This document shows, in pieces, positions 54,235-64,000 of a stretch of 64,000 nucleotides of DNA; positions within the stretch are counted from its first letter, which is position 1, and every line of letters begins with the position of its first letter. The DNA is from Sphaerolaimus hirsutus (Eukaryota; Nematoda; Chromadorea; Monhysterida; Sphaerolaimidae): assembly GCA_964036195.1 (NCBI GenBank), contig OZ038457.1, forward strand, positions 2,455,180 through 2,519,179, in the 5' to 3' direction. The notes beneath the pieces are model-generated. The model made no database searches and was not told where the DNA came from. It saw only the letters and a program-made list of their open reading frames with translations. Both the position numbers and the translations under genes were made by a program.

Positions 54235-55690
54235 TAGGGAGGATCCCATGAAACATACAAGCCCACGAAACAGTTTGTATATTTACACATACCCATGCGC
54301 CCATGAAACAGTTTGTATCTTTACACATGCCCATGCTACCATGAAACATGCTGATGTGCCCACGAAACATACGCGGTGTTATAGCATGCAACCATTGACG
54401 TGAAATGTAAAATTTGTTCCCTGACGTAAAATAAAAAAAATTAAAAATTTTCCAATTTGCTCCAGCTGTCGCTGATAACACTCAGTATCAGTCACAATTA
54501 AGGTATTGATACATATATTATCCATAAAAAATTGGAGACCCGTAGCATCATCCACACTCATTTAAACTATTTTTACAACTTCATTTTACATCATCATTTT
54601 ACGCTGAGCTCTAATCTCAGCTTTATGGTTTACTAATAAACACACAATTTGGCACAATTTAGATGTGACACGCGCAGATACATTGCTATAACACCGCATG
54701 TGTGTATGTTTCATGGGCGCACCGTTGTTTGATGGGCGCATGGGCATGTGTAATGATCAGGTTGGCAAAATCTCAGAAAAAAATAAAAATAAAATGGAAA
54801 ATTTAAGAATAAAATAAAATGGAAAATGTCAAAATAAAAATAAAAATTGTATAAAAATTCGAATTTTTGTAAATTTTTTGTAAAATTGTATACAAATTCA
54901 TATTTTTTGTAAAAATTTTATCTTGTTGTTTTTTGTTCAACATGTTCATTCGCGGAGCTGGCGCAGTCCCAAGCCCTGTAAAGTGTCAAAATGTCATATG
55001 AAATGAAATACAAAGTGTCAATTGTCATGACAAGTGGTAAGTAAAGTGTCAATTGTCATGACAAATATAAATGAAAGTGGAAACTGTATAGCAAATTGTA
55101 TCTGTATCTTATCCTTTGTATCCAAATCTGAAAATATTAACATTTGGATACAAAAAAAGTTGATTTTGATACCTAAACATAAGGTTTGGATACAAAAACA
55201 TAAGATTCAGATACACAATTTACACTTTACATGACATTTGTCATGGCAATTATACTTAGCTTGAGATTTGAGATGTCAATTGACTCCTTACAATTGACAC
55301 TTTGCATGACATTTTACTGAAAATGCAAACCAGTATTGTCAATAATTGTAACTTTACACTTGCAATCAGCTAATAATACCTACTGCATGCAACTTTTGCA
55401 AAGTAATGGACAAATTTGTCACACATTTATCATTTTTAGGTCTAATTATCACATTTTTCTGGCCTTGCATGCAAGATTATGATTTTTTGTAAAATTTCTG
55501 TAAAATTTTTGTAAAATTTTTGTAAAATGGTCCATTTTATTATTTTATTAACATTTTGGAATAAAATAAAATAAGAATAAAATAAAAATAAAATACATTT
55601 TTATACAATTTTTATACAATTTGTATACAAATGATTTTTATAAAACCAACCCTGGTAATGATACAAACTGTTTCATTCCCCAGAAAATCT
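54235..55690. mobile_element. ATGAAACAGTTTGTAT palindromic element with nested insertion
   Basis: Left repeats of CCCATGAAACAGTTTGTATC/TTTACACATGCCCATG at 54240-54370 are mirrored at 54695-54757 and, beyond the nested element, at 55655-55680 (ATACAAACTGTTTCAT). The element 54758-55654 has been inserted in the right arm. Confidence 0.65.
54758..55654. mobile_element. hAT-like element with (AAATAAA)n arms, exact TSD
   Basis: 897 bp. CAGGTTGGC at the left and AACCAACCCTG at the right; exact 8-bp flanks GTAATGAT (54750-54757, 55655-55662). The arms are AAAATAAAAATAAAATGG repeats and the mirror; the centre (about 54960-55330) contains GTAAAGTGTCAATTGTCATG repeats of another family, probably a further insertion. 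Confidence 0.9.
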
Positions 55691-55958
55691 CTGAAAAAAG
55701 GGGTTTATTTTTTCGATCCCATTTTTTCAGAGTGAAAATTTTGAGGGCGTTATGTCGAGGGTGGTTTATTCCAGGAGGGTTTATTATTTCGTCAGAAATT
55801 TTTGGGGAATTCGAAGTAAAGAATACGCTTTTACATACCCCAAACCGGGTATATACGTGAGGAAATAAAACGATATATTGGACAAAAAACCGTTAATCGG
55901 ACATCACTACACAAACAAGCGCATATGTAGCTCTTATGCAAAATGCCAGCAATAAATA

Positions 55959-56871
55959 CATGGTCCGGCTGAAAAGTCCTCGGGCAGTGCTCGCCATTCG
56001 CGCTAGGGGTAAGCTACAGTCATAAAATTTTGACAGGTTGAGATCTCAGGTGTTTTGAGTTTTCACTCAAAATTTCACCCCTCTAGCTCCACCCACTGCG
56101 GAACTGTGGGGGTTTAAATTTTGGTCATTTTGTACTGATGTACAAATGGTGCTCTAGCTCAATGCTGCTTTAAGTTGTGATCATGAAACTTTGGCTAGTG
56201 TAAGCCACCAGTGTCGGCAATGTGCCAGCACTAACCAACATTACATATGATATCATAAGCCTAGTTCATATTGTCATTACTGTCACTACTCTCACTACCA
56301 AATTCATCATTCCGCCTATCCTTCTCAAAAAGTGGTTAATACAGGATGCATTTTGCATGCACACTGCTGTTGAACACAGGTAATGTGTCCACTACAGATT
56401 AGTAATGAAACAGGGAAATTTTGAACACATAACTCACTTACTGCACATTTCAAAACAACATTAAAATCACTGCATTACAACATGATCTCAGATGATCACC
56501 AAAAACATCCATCACAGTTCCCACGTTTTTTGCACATCACCCTGATCTGCATATTAATTTTACCTTAAAAGCAATGATGTTGATAAAAGTGTTGAATATT
56601 ATCAGCACAATACCAACACTGGTGGCTTACACTAGCCAAAGTTTCATGATGACAACTTAAATCAGCATTGAGCTAGAGCACCATTTGTACATCAGTACAA
56701 AATGACCGAAATTGTAACCCCCACAGTTCCGCAGTGGGTGGAGCTAGAGGGGTGAAATTTTGAGTGAAAACTCAAAACACCTGAGATCTCAACCTGTCAA
56801 AATTTTATGACTGTAGCTTACCCCTAGCGCGAATGGCGAGCAATGCCCGGGCACTTTTCAGCCGGACCGTG
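55959..56871. mobile_element. Fold-back element with mariner-like ends
   Basis: CATGGTCCGGCTGAAAAGTC at the left, the inverse of GCACTTTTCAGCCGGACCGTG at the right (two halves), TA on each side (55957-55958, 56872-56873). Arms of about 260 bp are inverted copies through the CGCTAGGGGTAAGCTACAG, TTTTGACAGGTTGAGATCTC and TGAGCTAGAGCACCATTTG stretches. The centre is unique and non-coding. The TA duplication and the GGCTGAAAAGT end are typical of Tc1/mariner derivatives (family knowledge). Confidence 0.88.
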
Positions 56872-57110
56872 TACATCATGTACCTTATTCTAGACAGGCG
56901 GTATTTCGAGGGGGGGGGGTTTCTGAGTATTTTATGAGCATTTACCCATACGCGTACTTTTACAAAAGTTCAATACTTTTATTAACTCTCATTTATTAGA
57001 TCATTTCAAAATGGAGAGTTTTTTTCAAATTCAAAACATGTGTTATTCTGATACATTCCATATGGTCAATAGAAATGAGAAGCAACAAAATATAGTTCAC
57101 TTTATGTTTA

Positions 57111-57409
57111 CACAGCAAAAAATGGGTTCGTGAAGTGTGTGGAAGTGCGCCTTGTGAAGACACTTCCACTCACTTCCACACACTTCACGAAGTTTTCGGT
57201 GAAGTGTCTTCCACTCACTTCACCTAGCTTCACGAAAACTGAAATTTGTGAAGTGCACTTCAAGAACCTTTGCAGCATACTTTGCGTGGTTCGTGAAGTG
57301 CCGTGAAGCGTCTGGAATGCGGTGAAGTGTCTTCACGCCGACATTGCGCGTCTGCGTGAAGTCACTTCAGGACACTTCACCGCGCATCACACACCCATTT
57401 TTTGCTGTG
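57111..57409. mobile_element. Element with GTGAAGTG repeats and TTA duplication
   Basis: 299 bp. Ends CACAGCAAAAAATGGGT and ACCCATTTTTTGCTGTG with TTA on both sides (57108-57110, 57410-57412). The interior is made of GTGAAGTG, CACTTCAC and CACTTCCAC repeats. A 3-bp TTA duplication would fit the PIF/Harbinger group; the ends alone do not prove it. Confidence 0.8.
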
Positions 57410-57639
57410 TTATATAAAAACACACACATAAACAAAAATGTACACAAATATGTAAGCTGCATTAGGTAATCATGGTAAAGCGACACAATCTCAAAACCCA
57501 TTACCGTTAAATGCCAAATACTTGTCTAAGTTCTTGGGGGCTTACACATTGTTAGTCTAAAAAAAATTGATTGGCACTTCCCGGTTCAGTGAACTTTTTA
57601 ACAGAACATCACAAAGAACCACGTAGTGTCAGGGGCCAG

Positions 57640-57800
57640 TACTGCAAAATGGTATTCCCGATAAAATGGCAGATCAAATTTGGCAAATGCCACGTAAAAT
57701 GCCAAGTAAAATTTCGTTTTATTTTTTTACCTGGCAGTTTACATTTTATGTTACATTTGACAAAATTACTTTACATTTTACAGGATGCGGGACTGGTCCC
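57640..57800. mobile_element. GTAAAATGCCAAGTAAAAT element
   Basis: CCAGTACTGCAAAATGG at the left and TTACAGGATGCGGGACTGG at the right are inverted ends around AAATGCCACGTAAAATGCCA and its mirror. A relative is at 60534-60680 (CCAGTTCCGCACCATGTAAA ... TTTTACATGGTGCGGGACTGG in two parts). Confidence 0.65.
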
Positions 57801-58357
57801 TGTCCTCAAACACAAAAGTATTGTACAAAAGTCAAGTAAGTACAAAGTAGCATCAGACGTAAGCACCAGGAAAGTTATGTACCTATTTATCAGGTTGTCA
57901 CAGTTTTGCTGTTTTCACTCTTCAGTAATATAATGGCCCTTTCATAACGTGAAGTTTCTGGCAATCAAACCGAGCGCGCCACTGCGAACAGAAAGTGCAT
58001 TTTTCCAAAAAATACGTTGTAAATTGAAATTTCTTGAGTTGAGAGAAATAAAATTTAGAAGTCGTCACACATAACTTTTTCTTCCATCTCTTTTAACAAA
58101 ATAAATAATTGATATAAAATGAGCTATTCTTAGATCTGGATGGTTATGAAATAAGAACAATAAAAATCTGGGGAAAAAACGACATTGACATTCATACTGA
58201 AGCCGATTCCCAAGTGGACAAGTGATAAATTCTTAAGTGGTATTCTACACTGAGTACGTATTTTGCTTACACATCGCTTGACATACCACTTGTGACTATC
58301 ACTTGACATCGCTTTTGACTGTCACTTGACATAATACACTTGTGACAGTCACTTGAC

Positions 58358-58996
58358 TAGGGTTGGCCGATGTTTTTTTAAACGTTTTTTTATATAAAAA
58401 AACATGACGTCCGAAATTGACCGAAATTTTTAGTACTAAGCACTAGGTATTTTGCAAAATTTTTGCGCGCAAGCGCGCAGTTTCACACACAAATTGACAT
58501 TGGTGGTTGTTTTCATTGGTTTTGTGGCATTTTGAGTATCAAAGTATCCATTTATATATGCTACCATGGGTTAATAAGCCGTCATATGTCGGTATAGTAT
58601 ATAATATTGAGGTAATCTGCTTCCATGTACCTCCACAGTGTGTAACTTCACTCCCAAAGTAACTACCTCCTTTTATAACCTTGTTTCATCACTATTCCGT
58701 GCCAAACTTTACCTGAAGTCACGAACATTCGACTATAAGGCGATATATGAACGTATCGACAAAAAAATGGATACTTTTGACACAAATCACCACTTATAAT
58801 GCTATCCCATGACTCCACAGACATTATATGGTCATATATAACATCACAGAGTATTGCCACTGTCTGATATACCTATATATGTTGACACAAGGTCATATCT
58901 GGGAGCTTTTAAAAAAAACGTTTTTTATTAAAAAAAACGTTTTTTTTAAATAAAAAAAACATCGAGTTGAAAAAAAACGTTTTTTTTTCAACCCTA
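58358..58996. mobile_element. hAT-like element with A/T-tract arms, reverse copy
   Basis: 639 bp, same family and orientation as 32018-32680. TAGGGTTGGCCGATG to TTTTTTTTCAACCCTA, flanks CACTTGAC (58350-58357) and CACTTAAC (58997-59004), seven of eight positions. Confidence 0.9.
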
Positions 58997-59586
58997 CACT
59001 TAACATATCACTTGTAAATCATTTGACATAAATGACTGTCAAATGACATACCACTTATCACTTTTCCAGTCGCGGACACTGTAAACACTGCTGTAGCAAA
59101 CTTTCTGTTGGCAGTTTACATCATTCCAATTTAACCAATTTATGTAAAATTTAACCTTAAAAGTCATAAGAAGTGCGAAAATCTGGGTGCGAAATCCCAC
59201 TAAATAGAGTATGAAAACAGTCTATTTATAATATCTACAACATTTTGTGCATTCCGGAAATGGTGGCGGAATTTGGAGCAATCCTTGTCAAACACATGTA
59301 AATATTCCAAGGCTGTTATAATTGTGATTATTGTGTATTACGCCCGCTAGTTTCCAACAGCAACTTTGAAAACTCATAAAACAGTTTTGAACGCATTTGA
59401 GTTCACCCGAATGAGTTTTTCTCAATCCTTATCAACTGTAGTTTCCGGACACCTTAATTCAGTAAACTCAAATGCGTTGAAACTGATTCACGAGTTTTCA
59501 AAATCTCCATCGGTATTTATTTTTTGCAGATATTTTCCATTACCATTTTCATTGTCGCTTGTCAACTTTTTGAACCGCCCCCAGAC

Positions 59587-60103
59587 TAGGGTTCAAACGG
59601 GACCAGTTTTCGGGACCGGGACCAAAAATTTTCTAATGTCGGGACCGGGACCGGGACCGGGACTGGGGTGTCGGGACCGGGACCGGGTCCGGGACTGGCA
59701 TTTTTCAATTGTCGGGACCGAGACCGGGACTGGGGTGTCGGACCCGGGACTGGGATTTGTCGGGACCGGGACTGCGACTGGGTCATCAGAAACGGATTTT
59801 TGGCCAAAATCAACACTTAGAATGCTATTAATAACATCGTAAATTACTACCGCTTGTCTCGTATATCTGTATTTCTTGGCTTTGCGACTATATTTAGGAG
59901 CGTAGAAAAAAATTTGTAGAAGGGATGGAAAAAACGACATTTTTTCCATCCCTTGTCGGGACCACTAAAAACTTCCGGGACCGGGACTGGGTGGTCGGGA
60001 ACGGGACCGGGACTGGCTTTTAGCGATTGTCGGGACCGGGACCGCCCCAGTCCCGACATTTTGCCGAACCATGTACCGGGACCGCGGTCCCATTTGAACC
60101 CTA
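59587..60103. mobile_element. hAT-like element, (GGGACC)n type, exact TSD
   Basis: 517 bp. TAGGGTTCAAACGGGACC to GGTCCCATTTGAACCCTA with exact 8-bp flanks CCCCAGAC (59579-59586, 60104-60111). Two GGGACC arrays flank about 180 bp that includes a GGATGGAAAAAACGACATTT hairpin. Same family as 25834-26034 but with a spacer. Confidence 0.92.
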
Positions 60104-62082
60104 CCCCAGACGCACTCAAAACGGCTCAAAACACACCCCAATCCATATTTCCGGAACACACAAAGCACAACAATAAGTGAAAAGTAGAACAGTTTCGTGA
60201 TTGAGGTGATTTGAAAGTCAATAGAAAATAAAAATAAAAACATTTTAACCCATTTCGTGGCTTGCTGATGTGTCGTGACAATGTCGGGAAAATCGAAAAG
60301 AAAACAACAACAGTTGCCAGTTCCGCAAATTGAGACTTAAAATGGCAAATGCGAAGAAAATTGGCAAAAGCGAAGTGAAATGGCAAGTGAATTTAAAAAA
60401 ATTCCCTTCGCATTTGCCATTTTGCTTCTCAATTCACTTCTTACTTCTCATGTCACTTCGCATTTGCCATTTTACCTCTCACTTCTGAATTTTCGGAACT
60501 GGCCCCAGATAAACGTGTGCTGCAATAAACAGAGACCAGTTCCGCACCATGTAAATATCAGGCAAATTTAAGTGTCAGAAAAATGTAAAATTCGCTGTAA
60601 TAGAAAAAAAACATTGTTATCTCTTGCCATTTTTTGATTAGAAAAATTTGCGTTCTATTTTACATGGTGCGGGACTGGCCCCAGGGGACACCGTCACTCT
60701 ACCCCAATTAGCGATCCAAAACATGACACTAAAAGTCGAGCTAAAAAGTGGGTGATTTTAAGAAAATATAATTTCATATTCTCCCAGGAAACCTACCATC
60801 AAAAATTTTAATCCTCCGAAACATTTGGAACGCTAACCCGAATACACATAAATATTTTCACGTGAAAAAATGCCCCCGATGTCGAAATACACAAACATTA
60901 AACGAGCAGCGTCCAATCTCAAATTTCACAAAAAAATGCAACAAAAACGTGAAAGGAAGAGCCTTTTATCCACAGCCAGTGCGTGTATGTGCCCAGAAAA
61001 ATTCGTACAAAATAATGAAATACTAATTAATTAAACACAACACCTAATCAAATATCCACGTGCGAATGTGAAAGTATAGTGGAATAAATAGTAATAACCA
61101 GAATGTTGCGGAAATGTGAAGGACAGTGATTTTGGAAATGTTGAAAAAAGAAAAAACGACAACAAAATGTTCCTAAGCGCATTTTCAATATGCAAAATAT
61201 CATTTGCAAAATGAGAAGTGCGCATCAGGACGTTTACATTTTATGAGCTCATGTTCACCGGCTGCCAGGGGCCAATCCCACGAGTTGATAAATGGCCCCT
61301 GCACACACTAGTTGACTAGTACACCACATGTCGACTGGTTCCCATCCCAATTCAAAGCTTGCTCACCAACGACGTTCAAATGCAAGTGTTGAATCATGTT
61401 GCAAATGAAGCTGTAGTGCCAACTAGTGTGCCAATAAATTTATATCAGAAATTACGCCATGACACCAGGTGGGGCGGAGTTTAATACAATATTATAATTT
61501 TCTGACCTATCAGCTAATAGATTTGCATTTTGCACTAAATAATCGACCCACCGAGTATCACATGTGACTAGTTTCGCAAGCTAAGAGAGCCAACAATTAT
61601 GTATGCAATCCACCTAAATCCAGCAAATAAATATTATACACGTGAGGGCCGCAAGGCGGCAAACGCAGCAAGTGAGAAAAGTTGGCAATGGGCCAAAGGT
61701 GTACAAAACCAAATATGTGAACACTGGGCACATCGTAAAGTTACCACAAAGTTACAGTAAAGTGTGCTCGCTAGAAACACAAATGACATGGCGAAAAGTG
61801 CAAATGCTTGCAAAGTGGTCTTGGTGGGGGTAACGATGGCAACCCCTTGGAAAAAGTGTTTAAATTTTCAAGTGTTTTTCCTGAATAACTTTTCGAGTTT
61901 CAAATTTTTTACACAAATAGTTTTCAGTTTTCAAATTTCTCAAAAAATCCATTTTCAAATGTTTTTCTATGAATGAAATAAAAATTCAACGTTTTGTTCG
62001 AAATCGTTAAGTGGGGGGGGGCGAACCGGGCACTCAACCCACAGCCACATTACCCCCCAAACACCAATCCCAAATGCCCCCT
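60104..62082. other. 3' flank of the catalytic phosphatase gene
   Basis: AT-rich. Includes GAAGTGAAATGGCAA / TTGCCATTTTACCTC palindromic repeats (60340-60500), the 60534-60680 element and a small TAGTTGAC element at 61294-61432. No other gene was recognised. Confidence 0.4.
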
Positions 62083-64000
62083 TCACATGCCGCTCTCCAC
62101 GATACCTTCATCCACCTCTATATCATCGGGCTCAAAAGCTGGATTCTGATGCACGTGCGCCACCGCCGGCGCGGACCTCTGCTGTACTAAGTGCTGATGC
62201 AGGGGCACCCCCAAAGTGTCACCCCCGGGACTGGCCAGCGTGGCACCCCCGTTGCTGCTGGGGTGCGAGTAGGTGCCCGTCAGGCCGCGTTGTTGCAGCA
62301 CGAATAGAACGCACTGGTGGATGCTGATGTATTGTTGCTGGGGGGGGGGGGGTGGGGGGTTGGAGGTGAATTTTTGAGGTGAGGTTTCTAGTGCGGAGAC
62401 CCGGTTGCTTGTACGTTGACAAAAAAAATGTTGAAAATATAATGTTGAAAATAAAATAAGAAAGACTTTTAAAAAATGAAATCGGTAGAACCATCCACGT
62501 TTTTCTCAAATTTTCGCTTACAACTTTCGGTTTGTGTTTTTATCTTCCGACTTGCTACTTATAAGTTGACTTGACTTTTTACTTTCACACGTTTTTTTCA
62601 CTTCCCACTAGATATTGGCACAGTGCCAAACACATCCAACCCAACCCAGCCAAAACGCCATCACCCACAAACTCCCCCCCCCCCAACCTCAGTCTGCACC
62701 ATAGCAACTCTATCCTTCCTCATCTGATAGACCATGTTGAATATGTCGACGTACTGGGCTGGGGGGTGCGCGTCGACGCTCTGCAGCACCGCGTCGACGG
62801 ACACGAACGTGCCGCTGCGGCCCACCCCAGCGCTGCAGTGCACTACTGAAGGGCGCTGCGCTGACGCGCTGGGTGGCACCCGTTGTCTGGGGGGGGGGGG
62901 GGTTGAGGGGGTGGAGTGTGGCATGTGTCGAGTGAATTGTGAGCGATTTTGCTGGAGTTTTCACTTAAAGTCGCTAATTGTTTATTTGTTGTGACCAATT
63001 TATACCTTTTTTCGACTGTTTTTGGCCTGTAAATATTGTTTACTCGTTACTGTTATTTTTCCAACAACATTTTAACGATTTTTAGCTCTTTTTGCTTTCT
63101 ACATCTCGACATAGTTTGTATACAGAACCCCTAACCCCCCTGAAAAACATTGTTCATCCAATCGGAGCGGCGCTTTTATATTTAAATGACCCCCATACAA
63201 AACTCTACATTTTTGAGACCCCCACAGCCTGAATTTGAGTCGCCGTTCGACGAAATGTTCCGCGTTGAGTTGAAATTCCGTTGAGTTGAAATTGAAACAT
63301 TCAAAACAAATCTAAACACTCAAAAATCAAATAAAAAAACTATAAAAAACCGACCTGAAAGCGTAAATAAACTCGACCAAACTCTGCGGCCGGTCGGGCA
63401 CGCCGAAATCTGGCCAGGCCAAATAATGCAAATGGTAAACGGTTCTGACTGGTTGACTGCTGTCTTCCACATTGACCATCTCGTACTGGCGAACTTCATA
63501 CTCTCCGTTCATTTTTGTTTCGTTTAAAAGTGTCACCTGCGTGTGGAAAAATGTAGTGGTTGGTGTCCAATTATTTGTGAAACGAGCTGTAATTTTTCCG
63601 GGATTCGGGAATCGGGATCCCGTATGCACCCTAATCGGGATTGCGTTTTTTTTTATTTTTGGGGTCTGGATTGGGGTGTCGAGAACGTCATCCCGTTTGA
63701 ACTCTACCCTAAATCCCCCGAGAAAATTTACCATCGATCAATCCCCGGAAAGCGGCAATTTACCATTAACCCGACTCAAAACCACAACAACACACTTCCA
63801 AATCGTATCTACCCCAACACCCCCCAAAAAAAACCAAAAAACAAAAACTCACTTCCAAATCCCAAAACCTCTGAGTTTCGGTCGAGTCGGGCCAATACTT
63901 GTAGCACTTATCTCTGCCCTTTTCCACACACTTTGTCAAGTTGACAACTGCGGGACATTGCTGTTCGTAAACCATGCGCCAGAAATCGTCCCTCGTAGCA
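62083..64000 (-). CDS. Ptp10D: R3-type receptor tyrosine phosphatase, C-terminal part of catalytic domain (4 exons, 5' incomplete)
   Basis: Hydrolyses phosphotyrosine by the Cys-based PTP mechanism. Exons, read leftwards: 64000-63853 (enters from outside; [20 protein letters not shown], then [20 protein letters not shown]), 63536-63355 ([20 protein letters not shown] ... [19 protein letters not shown]), 62886-62688 ([20 protein letters not shown] ... [14 protein letters not shown]) and 62337-62083 ([18 protein letters not shown], a Gly/Ser/Pro-rich tail, then [20 protein letters not shown] and stop). Phases agree at all three junctions. The WPD loop (Asp at 63408-63410), catalytic Cys (62835-62837), P-loop Arg (62817-62819) and Q-loop Gln are all present, so the enzyme looks active. 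The NPAF...DEGI.ESGM end is characteristic of insect Ptp10D/Ptp4E (from memory). The start of the PTP domain and the membrane segment lie beyond the window. Confidence 0.95.
62895..63350. other. Introns between catalytic exons
   Basis: Short introns (63354-62887 and 62687-62338) with long C/G tracts next to the acceptors (GGGGGGGGGGGGTTG on plus). No other feature seen. Confidence 0.6.
63590..63712. mobile_element. Decayed (GGGATC)-type element in an intron
   Basis: TTCCGGGATTCGGGAATCGG, CGGGATCCCG and an end CATCCCGTTTGAACTCTA resemble the right end CCCGTTTGAACCCTA of the 20297-21328 family. The left end is not recognisable. Confidence 0.5.

Overview
The window reads as nuclear DNA of a protostome animal, most likely a non-model arthropod. 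The evidence is intron-split genes with GT-AG boundaries, a receptor tyrosine phosphatase whose closest recognisable relatives are insect Ptp10D/Ptp4E (R3 type), an Asterix (WDR83OS) homologue, and a very heavy load of small DNA transposons. I cannot name the species. A run of 200 Ns (35288-35487) joins two contigs.

Left contig (1-35287). Positions 1-3120 are an AT-rich satellite, followed to about 5300 by a G-rich minisatellite with a 537-bp macro-repeat. On the minus strand, 8623-9203 carries the last two exons of an Asterix homologue. On the plus strand, 12577-30607 holds sixteen exons, with mutually compatible splice phases, for the extracellular part of an R3-type receptor tyrosine phosphatase (about seven FN3 units plus the conserved membrane-proximal segment). 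Its introns are packed with miniature inverted-repeat elements; one intron alone is 8.1 kb.

Right contig (35488-64000). It starts in repeats (C-tract palindromes and a fold-back element with two nested insertions). Then 40.1-48.0 kb is a GC-richer locus in almost one reading frame: Gag-like region with CCHC knuckle, membrane glycoprotein-like region, retropepsin-like region and an SF1 (UPF1-like) helicase. I see no reverse transcriptase or integrase. A 143-bp identical direct repeat, which itself looks like an intron plus 16 bases, lies at 40087 and 48567. From 48.8 to 62 kb I see mostly repeats. At 62083-64000, on the minus strand, are the last four exons of a receptor tyrosine phosphatase catalytic domain with intact WPD loop, P-loop and a Ptp10D-like C-terminus.

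The ectodomain exons run plus and the catalytic exons run minus, with the assembly gap between them. The simplest reading is one gene whose right contig was scaffolded backwards; two convergent paralogues are the alternative.

The most striking general pattern is a large set of hAT-like miniature elements. They end in TAGGGT...ACCCTA, CAGG(G)...CCTG or TAGTGATG...CATCACTA, many are flanked by exact 8-bp target-site duplications, and many have a low-complexity interior that looks like an expansion of the motif next to the terminal repeat.
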